From positions 1 through 6,562 of the forward strand of contig CASBRC010000424.1 of NCBI GenBank assembly GCA_949128015.1: a DNA stretch of 6,562 bases, given 5' to 3'. Shown piece after piece: positions 1 through 5,141 of the stretch. Source of the stretch: Synechococcales cyanobacterium PMM_0003 (GTDB lineage: Bacteria; Cyanobacteriota; Cyanobacteriia; Pseudanabaenales; Pseudanabaenaceae). Under the pieces are notes generated by a model that made no database searches, was not told where the DNA came from, and saw nothing but the letters and a program-made list of their open reading frames with translations. Position numbers and translations under genes: made by a program. Positions within the stretch are counted from its first letter, which is position 1. Each line of letters opens with the position of its first letter.

Positions 1-73
1 GATTGCTTTTAAATGAATAACCTGTGAGCAAATCAATTTCTTTTTCAAGAGTTGTTTCTTTCCATTCATTCAT
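1..73 (-). CDS. hsdS: HsdS, type I restriction-modification specificity subunit (5' end only)
   Basis: Only the first 24 codons are inside the window; the gene continues past the left edge. The peptide begins MNEWKETTLEK and then reads LLTGYSFKS, which matches the conserved start of the first target-recognition region of HsdS proteins (a Trp near the start, then a G-Y/F-x-F-K-S turn). HsdS reads the DNA target for the HsdM methylase and HsdR nuclease. The ATG lies 53 bp after the PIN-toxin stop, behind a weak purine-rich stretch (GGTAGAG). Position, strand and the upstream hsdM support the call. The 3' part and any hsdR cannot be seen. The identification rests on a short N-terminus plus context. 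Confidence 0.8.
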   Translation of the reverse strand, partial: MNEWKETTLEKEIDLLTGYSFKSN

Positions 74-126
74 AACTCAAACTCTACCTTTACTAAATAT
101 CCCTTAAGCGATCAAAAAGCCTAAAC

Positions 127-558
127 TTACCCTTCATCACTAGTAACAAACCAATTCTCAACTGTTAAATCATTAAAAAATTGAAAATCAGAAACATTAT
201 TAGTCACCAAAACTAAATTATTACGACAAGCAATACTCGCAATTTGACCATCAGCAAACGCAGGAGACTTACCAATCTTCGATAATCTAGCCCTTTCCTG
301 AGCGTGCCACTGTGCCGATTGCAAGTCATAGCTCAGTATTGGCATCTTTAAAGGGATTTGGTTAATGTAATCAAGCAAAAATTGACGTTTTCCTGACTCT
401 GGTAAACGCAAACATCCATACAAAAGCTCATGCATTGTCACAGAAGCGATCGCGCTTTCCCGTTGATGCTCAGTTAGTTTTTGGACAAGATTAGCATTAG
501 GAATTATTCGATTAACTTCTGAAATGACATTCGTATCTAATAAATACCGTAAAGTCAA
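127..558 (-). CDS. vapC: VapC-like PIN-domain ribonuclease toxin
   Basis: The 143-aa protein has the full length of a PIN-domain toxin. It begins LRYLLDTNVIS (D8), has E44 in MHELLYG, D103 in FADGQIASIA and D124 in NVSDF. This is the spaced acidic set that binds metal in PIN nucleases of the VapC/FitB type. Such toxins cut RNA (tRNA or rRNA in characterised members); the target here cannot be read. The start is a TTG at 558-556 that overlaps the antitoxin stop (shared TTGA). It lies 7 nt after a strong GGAGG (570-566), which supports the non-ATG start and translational coupling. The antitoxin gene is immediately upstream and hsdS follows after 53 bp. A HIP1 site at 446 suggests long residence in the host genome. 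Confidence 0.9.
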   Translation of the reverse strand: MTLRYLLDTNVISEVNRIIPNANLVQKLTEHQRESAIASVTMHELLYGCLRLPESGKRQFLLDYINQIPLKMPILSYDLQSAQWHAQERARLSKIGKSPAFADGQIASIACRNNLVLVTNNVSDFQFFNDLTVENWFVTSDEG

Positions 559-848
559 AACTCAACCTCCCTACCCACAGAGCGATCGCGCAAATCAGCA
601 AAATCAGCATCCTCAAAAACAATATTTTCCTGACGCATCCTCTCGCGAAATCTTAAAGTCATATCCCAAAAGCCATCTTGATTATTTTCTAAGGTAGAAA
701 TACCCCTTTGTTCTTGGGGCAAAGGAGTTACAGCATTTTCCAAAATCAAAACGATTTGCTCTTCTAAAGTGCGCTGGTATTTTTGAGCCAGACTTCTCAA
801 CTTTTCAATAACAACAGGCTGACCAATTTCCAAAATAATTTGCGTCAT
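555..848 (-). CDS. vapB: VapB-like antitoxin of the PIN toxin
   Basis: This 97-aa protein precedes and overlaps the PIN-toxin gene by 4 bp. The N-terminus (about 2-40) has a beta strand, TQIILEI, followed by two predicted helices with RSLAQKYQRTLEEQIVLILENAV. That resembles the ribbon-helix-helix DNA-binding fold of FitA/VapB antitoxins. The C-terminus is charged (FADLRDRSVGREVEF), as in antitoxin tails that block a PIN active site. A good ribosome site, AAGGAG, lies 5 nt before the ATG at 848. Antitoxins of this kind usually repress their own operon; no operator palindrome is obvious in 849-895. The toxin-antitoxin pairing is firm from gene order; the exact antitoxin family is less certain. 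Confidence 0.8.
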   Translation of the reverse strand: MTQIILEIGQPVVIEKLRSLAQKYQRTLEEQIVLILENAVTPLPQEQRGISTLENNQDGFWDMTLRFRERMRQENIVFEDADFADLRDRSVGREVEF

Positions 849-888
849 ATTAGCTCCTTATATTCTTTACAAAACACACAACCCTTTG

Positions 889-945
889 CACATAATTATG
901 ACTCACCAACTGAAAAGCCAACCTTTAACAACTGTCGCCAAATCT
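889..945 (-). repeat. Direct repeat copy 2 of the hsdM 3' end (downstream of hepT)
   Basis: Bases 889-945 align without gaps to 1664-1720 at a constant offset of 775, with 51 of 57 identical by eye. Weaker similarity continues leftward in the hsdM reading direction if a small gap is allowed. Together with copy 1 it brackets the mntA-hepT pair exactly. Confidence 0.85.
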
Positions 946-955
946 CAACAAGCAT
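896..955 (-). pseudogene. 19-codon mini-ORF copying the hsdM C-terminus
   Basis: Read on the minus strand from an ATG at 955-953 to TAA at 898-896, this frame encodes MLVEIWRQLLKVGFSVGES. Its last 16 residues match the HsdM end EIRRQLLKVGFSVGDA with three changes (R to W, D to E, A to S). Three further base differences are silent. The DNA repeat extends past the stop into TTATGTG. The ATG is preceded by TAAGGAGG (968-961), the full Shine-Dalgarno consensus, which overlaps the hepT stop codon and stands 5 nt from the ATG. It could be a dead hsdM remnant, a translated leader peptide ahead of vapB, or the fused end of a deleted gene. Sequence alone cannot decide. Confidence 0.6.
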
Positions 956-965
956 CTAAACCTCC

Positions 966-1316
966 TTACTCATGCCAAAACTGATTAGAAATACTAGCGA
1001 TCGCCCTTTGTAGATCGGGCAAATAATTCTCGATAGCATCCCACACCCGATAAAAATCAATACCATCTAAATAATCATGAACCAAAATATTTCTAAAACC
1101 CGATAAAGCTCGCCAATCAACATCTAAAACCGACTCCTTTAAATCATCCGATAGCCTTTGAGTTGACTCCGCCATCGTTTGCAAACGACGTAAAACAGCA
1201 TCTTGTAGCAAAGGGTCACGCATAAAGCGATCGCGATCTTTACCAGTGTAATCATTAATTTTATCAATGCACTCCAAAATATGCTCAACATAAACCCGAT
1301 CCCTTTCTAAATTCAT
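966..1316 (-). CDS. hepT: HepT, HEPN-domain ribonuclease toxin (DUF86)
   Basis: The 116-aa all-helical protein carries the HEPN signature R-x4-H-x-Y, seen as R75 NILV H80 D Y82 in GFRNILVHDYLDGID, within the usual DUF86/HepT length. HEPN toxins of this type cleave RNA through the Arg and His. In characterised MntA/HepT systems the partner MntA adds AMP units to the motif Tyr (here Y82) and so silences the toxin. The ATG overlaps the mntA stop (ATGA, 1313-1316), indicating translational coupling, and the operon order is antitoxin then toxin. The stop is directly followed by the hsdM-derived repeat. HIP1 sites at 997 and 1227 argue against very recent transfer. The call is confident from the motif plus partner; the RNA target is unknown. 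Confidence 0.92.
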   Translation of the reverse strand: MNLERDRVYVEHILECIDKINDYTGKDRDRFMRDPLLQDAVLRRLQTMAESTQRLSDDLKESVLDVDWRALSGFRNILVHDYLDGIDFYRVWDAIENYLPDLQRAIASISNQFWHE

Positions 1317-1633
1317 AAAGCGATCGCCTCCGCCAACACCCGATCCTTAATAAAACGGCTTAAGCCCTTCTCCGTCACAATATCCACCTTACAGCCCAGC
1401 AGATCTTGCAAATCCATCAACAATCCCCCCGGAAACCAAGGCGAAGTTTTCTTGAGATCGTAATCAATCAAAAGATCGATATCACTATTTTCCGTCTCCT
1501 CACCCCTCGCCACCGAACCAAACACCCGCACATTAAAAGCCCCGTGCTTAGCCGCAATCTGCAAAATCTCCTCGCGCCTTTCTTGCAATAGCAGTTTGAG
1601 TCTTTTCTCTTGATTAACAGCCGTAATACTCAT
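1313..1633 (-). CDS. mntA: MntA, minimal nucleotidyltransferase antitoxin
   Basis: This 106-aa protein has the minimal nucleotidyltransferase motif GSVARGEETENSDIDLLID: GS at 39-40, then D51 and D53, with a third acidic residue D84 in GCKVDIVTE. It ends in the typical FIKDRVLAEAIAL. In studied systems MntA transfers AMP from ATP to the Tyr of the HepT R-x4-H-x-Y motif. I choose the ATG at 1633, because GGAGG (1645-1641) is 7 nt from it but only 4 nt from the alternative in-frame GTG at 1636. The gene begins 37 bp after the hsdM stop and overlaps hepT by 4 bp. All catalytic residues appear intact, so the pair is probably functional. Confidence 0.92.
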   Translation of the reverse strand: MSITAVNQEKRLKLLLQERREEILQIAAKHGAFNVRVFGSVARGEETENSDIDLLIDYDLKKTSPWFPGGLLMDLQDLLGCKVDIVTEKGLSRFIKDRVLAEAIAL

Positions 1634-1663
1634 CACTCAACCTCCATAACATACCGACTTATA

Positions 1664-1720
1664 CACATAATTATGCATCACCAACCGAAAAACCAACCTT
1701 TAACAACTGCCGCCGAATCT
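1664..1720 (-). repeat. Direct repeat copy 1 (genuine hsdM 3' end)
   Basis: This is the parental copy of the repeat at 889-945. It covers the last 15 or so hsdM codons, the TAA stop (1673-1671) and 7 bp beyond. The two copies are direct repeats and differ at 6 of 57 bases. Confidence 0.85.
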
Positions 1721-3236
1721 CCTCATCCAACAACTGCCCCTCGCGCATCTGCTCACCCAAAGCCATCGTCAGGTCACTCATGCGATCGTCAAAGCTAACC
1801 TCATCCTCGACCTCATCAGGAATCCCCACATAACGCCCTGGAGTCAACACAAAATTATGCTTCTCAATCTCCGCCAACATTGCCGACTTACAAAAGCCCT
1901 TGCGATCGCCGTAACTACCGCCCACCTTCTTCCACTCATGGTAAGTATCAGAGATCGTGCTAATCTCCGACTCCGTAAACTCACGGCTACTACGAGTCTT
2001 CATAAATCCCAACTCTGAAGCATCAATAAATAACACCTCACCCTTGCGATCGCGATTCTTACTCCCATTCTTGTGCCGACTGAGAAACCACAAACAAGCA
2101 GGAATCCCCGTATTGTAAAAAAGCTGCGTCGGCAACATCACAATACAATCCACCAAATCACCCAACACTAAAGCCTTGCGAATCTCGCCCTCACCGCTCG
2201 TATTAGAAGACAGCGAACCATTGGACAACACAAAACCTGCCGAACCAGTCGGCGACAAATGATAAAGGAAATGCTGCACCCAAGCAAAGTTAGCATTACC
2301 CTGTGGCGGCTTGCCATGCTGCCAACGCCCATCATTTGCCAATAGATCGCCGCTCCAATCACTGTCATTAAAAGGAGGATTCGCAATCACAAAATCCGCC
2401 TTCAAATCTTTATGAGCATCATTCAAAAAAGACCCTTCAGGGTTCCACTTAATATTTGAGCCATCAATCCCCCGAATCGCAAGGTTCATCCGACATAGCT
2501 TATAAGTCGTCTCATTACTCTCCTGACCATAGATCGAGAGATTATCCAAGCGCCCTTGGTGATTTTTGACAAACTTCTCACTCTGGACAAACATCCCACC
2601 CGAACCACAGCAAGGGTCAAACACCCGCCCATTATAAGGCTCCAAGATTTCTACCAATAACCGCACAATACTTTCAGGCGTATAGAACTGTCCTCCCTTC
2701 TTACCTTCAGACAGCGCAAACTGACCCAAGAAATACTCATAAACCCGTCCCAAAACATCCTGCGCCTGCGCCTCAGCATCTCCCAACACAATCGAGCCAA
2801 TCAAATCGATTAACCCACCCAAAGAATTTTTGTCTAACTTCTGCTGACCATAAACCTTGGGCAAAATCCCCTTTAACCGCTTGGCATTCTCTCGCTCGAT
2901 CGCCTCCATCGCCAAATCGACAGTTTTACCAATATCAGGCTGTTTCGCTTGCCCTTGAAGATATGACCACCGCGCCTCTACAGGCACAAAAAACACATTT
3001 TCTGACGAGTACTCATCCCGATCCTCTGGATCGGCTCCCGCGAAATCCCCCTCACCTGCCATCAGCTTTTGGTGCAACTCCTCAAACGCATCCGAGATGT
3101 ATTTCAGAAAAATCAAACCCAAAACAATATGCTTATACTCCGCCGCATCAATATTTTTTCGCAGCTTATCCGCAGTCTTCCATAGTTTCTGCTCAAAGGA
3201 TTCCGAGTTATTTTGCTTTTCCGCCGCGATCGCCAT
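1671..3236 (-). CDS. hsdM: HsdM, type I restriction-modification DNA methyltransferase subunit
   Basis: The 521-aa protein is full length for HsdM. Residues about 12-60 form the helical N-terminal HsdM domain (FEQKLWKTADKLR...YKHIVLGLIFLKYISD). The methylase core has GQFYTPESIVRLLVEIL (182-198), the S-adenosylmethionine motif DPCCGSGGM (207-215) and the catalytic NPPF (286-289). These mark an N6-adenine methyltransferase. With two HsdM and one HsdS it modifies host DNA and forms the core of the restriction complex. The C-terminal helix region (about 460-521) is where the family contacts HsdS. The ATG is followed at once by a HIP1 site; the ribosome site is modest (GGGGATTAAG). It is the first gene of the minus-strand operon, with two toxin-antitoxin modules between it and hsdS. 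Its 3' end is duplicated at 889-945. Confidence 0.96.
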   Translation of the reverse strand: MAIAAEKQNNSESFEQKLWKTADKLRKNIDAAEYKHIVLGLIFLKYISDAFEELHQKLMAGEGDFAGADPEDRDEYSSENVFFVPVEARWSYLQGQAKQPDIGKTVDLAMEAIERENAKRLKGILPKVYGQQKLDKNSLGGLIDLIGSIVLGDAEAQAQDVLGRVYEYFLGQFALSEGKKGGQFYTPESIVRLLVEILEPYNGRVFDPCCGSGGMFVQSEKFVKNHQGRLDNLSIYGQESNETTYKLCRMNLAIRGIDGSNIKWNPEGSFLNDAHKDLKADFVIANPPFNDSDWSGDLLANDGRWQHGKPPQGNANFAWVQHFLYHLSPTGSAGFVLSNGSLSSNTSGEGEIRKALVLGDLVDCIVMLPTQLFYNTGIPACLWFLSRHKNGSKNRDRKGEVLFIDASELGFMKTRSSREFTESEISTISDTYHEWKKVGGSYGDRKGFCKSAMLAEIEKHNFVLTPGRYVGIPDEVEDEVSFDDRMSDLTMALGEQMREGQLLDEEIRRQLLKVGFSVGDA

Positions 3237-3365
3237 CTTAATCCCCAGATTTTTTCAAAAAGTTCATACTACTAAAATTTACTGCTGTTGGTCATTCTTA
3301 CTTACTTTTCCACAAACCTCATTTTTATCACAAAAAATTAGGTAGCCATCTGGATAGTCTGTATA

Positions 3366-3380
3366 CAGCGCTTTGCGCTG
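3366..3380. repeat. Short GC-rich palindrome, possible dispersed repeat
   Basis: CAGCGC and GCGCTG form a perfect 6-bp stem around a TTT loop between tRNA-Thr and hsdM. Small palindromes of this style are common in filamentous cyanobacterial intergenic DNA. There is no T-tract after it on either strand, so it does not look like a classical intrinsic terminator. Whether it is a family of repeats cannot be judged from one copy. Confidence 0.4.
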
Positions 3381-3410
3381 CCATGAAACCCAGAGAAATT
3401 TTTGAAAGTA

Positions 3411-3482
3411 AGCCGATGATGAGATTTGAACTCACGACCTGCTGATTACGAATCAGCTGCACTACCCCTGTGCTACATCGGC
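3411..3482 (-). tRNA. trnT-CGU: tRNA-Thr (anticodon CGU)
   Basis: The minus strand folds as a complete 72-nt cloverleaf. The acceptor stem is GCCGATG/CATCGGC, the D arm GCAC-AGGGGTA-GTGC, the anticodon arm GCTGA-TTCGTAA-TCAGC with anticodon CGT (plus-strand 3448-3450), and the T arm GTGAG-TTCAAAT-CTCAT. The discriminator is T and CCA is not encoded. It reads ACG threonine codons. Its 3' end faces the hsd operon, a position often used by integrating elements, though no second copy of the 3' end is visible in this window. Confidence 0.96.
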
Positions 3483-3574
3483 AAGTTAGCTAAGCTAGTC
3501 AAACACAAATTCTTTTTTGCGAAGCCTATCATAACATCATTCCATATTAGATAAGCGTAATAAAAGCTAAAACC

Positions 3575-3617
3575 CGAAAAGCTATGGCTCACTCACAGTG
3601 TGCGCCATAGCTTTTCG
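3575..3617 (-). terminator. Terminator hairpin of the response-regulator gene
   Basis: A 14-bp perfect stem (CGAAAAGCTATGGC at 3575-3588 with GCCATAGCTTTTCG at 3604-3617) encloses a 15-nt loop. It starts 13 bp beyond the response-regulator stop and precedes tRNA-Thr on the same strand. The T-run on the minus strand is interrupted (TTTTCGGGTTTT), so termination may be incomplete. Confidence 0.65.
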
Positions 3618-3630
3618 CGCTTTACCTTCG

Positions 3631-4476
3631 CTAGTATTTAGCAAATGAGCGACTAGGTGGAGCCGTGAACTGTGGAGTGCGATCGCTATTGTTGTTATTT
3701 AAATTTTGAGAATTAGGACGTAAAGGCGATCGCAATAACGCATCAGGATTAAACCGATAGCCAATATTTCGCACTGTTTGGATTAGATTGGGCTGCTGCG
3801 GATCGACCTCTAGTTTTTTGCGTAACGATAAAACATGAGTATCCACAGTGCGCGGATTATTAATCTCATCTGGCCAAGCCCGTTGCAATAGCTCCGCCCG
3901 ACTTAGCGCCAAGCCCTCAGACTGCGCAAGCACATAGAGCAAACTAAACTCCTGAGGCGTTAAATCGATCGCACTGCCCTTGAGCCTGACTTGTCGCTGC
4001 ACGAGATCGATCTTCAGTACGCCATAATCCAGACAAGCAGGCGGTGCAGACGTGCGTAATCTGCGCGTCAGAGCCTCCACCCTTGCCAAAAACTCCTGCA
4101 TCCCAAAGGGCTTACACAAATAATCATCTGCACCCGCTTTTAAGCCTTCTACAATGTCAGATTCATTAGTACGCGATGAAATCACGAATACTAGTGAACT
4201 TCTTTGTTTGTGAAGCCAACGACATAACTCAATACCATCTCCATCAGGCAGATCGGTACTTAAAATTACCAAGCTCGGCTGCTGCTTTTGAAACACCAAT
4301 TTTGCTTGCTGACAGCTCACAGCCTGAAATACCGAGTAGCCAATCTGCTGTAAGTGCCAACCCAAGAGAGAGGCAAGATTTGGATTACCTTCTACAATTT
4401 CTATGCTGATTGGAATCAAAGAAATACTCTCCTGCCGAGTAAGGCTTATAGCTCTCGGATTGTGAGATTGCATCAT
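3631..4476 (-). CDS. OmpR/PhoB-type response regulator with atypical receiver domain
   Basis: The 281-aa protein has an N-terminal receiver (about 22-142), a winged-helix DNA-binding domain (about 148-243, recognition region RTVDTHVLSLRKKLE and wing NIGYRF), and a 38-residue Asn/Ser/Pro-rich tail, probably disordered. In the receiver, K122 (LCKPFG) and S100 are in place, but the strand-3 position that carries the phosphoacceptor Asp aligns to S73 (LVILSTDLPDGDG). The usual acidic pair after strand 1 is only E29-G30. It may therefore act without classical phosphorylation, or use D75 or another cue. It sits alone with no histidine kinase, ends at a hairpin, and is divergent from the Nudix gene. 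Start codons at 4476 and 4473 are adjacent. The family call is firm; target genes are unknown. Confidence 0.92.
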   Translation of the reverse strand: MMQSHNPRAISLTRQESISLIPISIEIVEGNPNLASLLGWHLQQIGYSVFQAVSCQQAKLVFQKQQPSLVILSTDLPDGDGIELCRWLHKQRSSLVFVISSRTNESDIVEGLKAGADDYLCKPFGMQEFLARVEALTRRLRTSAPPACLDYGVLKIDLVQRQVRLKGSAIDLTPQEFSLLYVLAQSEGLALSRAELLQRAWPDEINNPRTVDTHVLSLRKKLEVDPQQPNLIQTVRNIGYRFNPDALLRSPLRPNSQNLNNNNSDRTPQFTAPPSRSFAKY

Positions 4477-4516
4477 AGCTCAGTGTCAGGCTGCATTTTG
4501 TAGCTGTAATTACCCT

Positions 4517-4569
4517 AAACAAAGCAATTAGATGGTGACGCTTCGCGCCTACATCTAATTGCTTTGTTT
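4517..4569. repeat. 18-bp perfect inverted repeat between divergent genes
   Basis: AAACAAAGCAATTAGATG (4517-4534) and its exact complement (4552-4569) flank a 17-nt centre, GTGACGCTTCGCGCCTA. The centre can itself pair partly around CTTCG. AT-rich arms with a GC-rich middle suggest a small non-autonomous repeat element, or a cruciform or transcript-end structure between the response regulator and the Nudix gene. No T-tract or target duplication is clear. Confidence 0.7.
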
Positions 4570-4574
4570 TAGAT

Positions 4575-4583
4575 TGCTATACT
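4575..4583 (+). promoter_or_regulatory. Extended -10 promoter of the Nudix gene
   Basis: TGCTATACT fits an extended -10 element (TGn plus TATACT, 5 of 6 to TATAAT). Transcription would begin near 4590, only about 4 nt before the ATG at 4594. No well-spaced -35 is visible, as is usual for extended -10 promoters. Confidence 0.5.
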
Positions 4584-4593
4584 AAAAATTTTT

Positions 4594-5037
4594 ATGGCAA
4601 ATCAAGTGACTTACCGAAATCCTGTTCCTACGGTTGATATCATCATTGCCCTGCGCGATCGTCCAAATCAACCGATTGTGTTAATCGAGCGACTTAATCC
4701 TCCCCATGGCTGGGCGATCGTGGGGGGATTTGTCGATTATGGCGAATGTCTGGAAGATGCGGCAAGGCGAGAAGCACAGGAAGAAACGGGGCTACAGGTG
4801 GAGCTAATTGACTTACTGGGGATTTATTCTGATCCTAGCCGTGATGAGCGTCAGCATACGATTAGTGCTGTGTACATGGCTGAGGCGGTGGGTGAGCCGC
4901 AAGCCGATGATGATGCTAAGTCTGTCGGTGTTTTTGCGGCTTGGGAAACCCCTAGTCAGTTATGTTTTGACCATGCTCAAATCTTGCAAGATTACTGGCG
5001 CTACCGCAACTATGGCATTCGCCCCGCCATCAAGTAA
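4594..5037 (+). CDS. Nudix hydrolase, ADP-ribose pyrophosphatase type
   Basis: The 147-aa protein is a single Nudix domain. The Nudix box runs from G45 to L67 (G-x5-E51-x7-R59-E60-x2-E63-E64-x-G66-L67), all metal-binding residues intact. After it come [12 protein letters not shown] and the later pair [11 protein letters not shown] and [11 protein letters not shown], the pattern of ADP-ribose pyrophosphatases, which split ADP-ribose to AMP and ribose 5-phosphate with Mg2+. Close relatives can prefer other nucleoside diphosphate derivatives, so the substrate is inferred. No Shine-Dalgarno sequence precedes the ATG and a promoter -10 lies just upstream, so translation may be leaderless. A terminator hairpin overlaps its stop codon, so it is probably monocistronic. 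Confidence 0.92.
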   Translation: MANQVTYRNPVPTVDIIIALRDRPNQPIVLIERLNPPHGWAIVGGFVDYGECLEDAARREAQEETGLQVELIDLLGIYSDPSRDERQHTISAVYMAEAVGEPQADDDAKSVGVFAAWETPSQLCFDHAQILQDYWRYRNYGIRPAIK

Positions 5038-5069
5038 AAACTCACCCCGAAGTAGTGAGTTTTTACTTG
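5031..5069 (+). terminator. Terminator hairpin overlapping the Nudix stop codon
   Basis: CAAGTAAAAACTCAC (5031-5045) and its exact complement GTGAGTTTTTACTTG (5055-5069) form a 15-bp stem with a 9-nt loop. The TAA stop (5035-5037) lies inside the left arm. The T-run sits within the right arm, so the lower stem would act as the U-tract. Confidence 0.75.
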
Positions 5070-5093
5070 ATTAAAAAAAGTTTGCTTTAGGTG

Positions 5094-5123
5094 TTGACAA
5101 AGTTTCGGTCTGGTATGTATCTT
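5094..5123 (+). promoter_or_regulatory. Promoter of tRNA-Glu
   Basis: A perfect -35 hexamer TTGACA (5094-5099) is followed after 18 bp by TATCTT (5118-5123, 4 of 6 to consensus). This would start transcription near 5130, about 12 nt before the mature tRNA. Context and spacing make it convincing. Confidence 0.6.
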
Positions 5124-5141
5124 AATAAAGGTCAAGAACAC

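Noticed and set aside
849..895. Promoter for vapB inside the gap after the hsdM repeat
   Set aside because: TATAAG at the ribosome site has no matching -35 at normal spacing and would leave almost no leader; operon read-through is simpler.
1406..1798. Plus-strand open frames antisense to mntA and the hsdM end
   Set aside because: They oppose strongly recognised genes on the minus strand and show no domain pattern or ribosome site.
2963..3345. Plus-strand open frames antisense to the hsdM start and running upstream of it
   Set aside because: Composition is that of the complement of a coding region (His/Pro/Ser-rich), and no family is recognisable.
4808..5074. Open frame in another phase of the Nudix gene
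   Set aside because: It is a shifted reading of an intact Nudix domain, with no start signal of its own.
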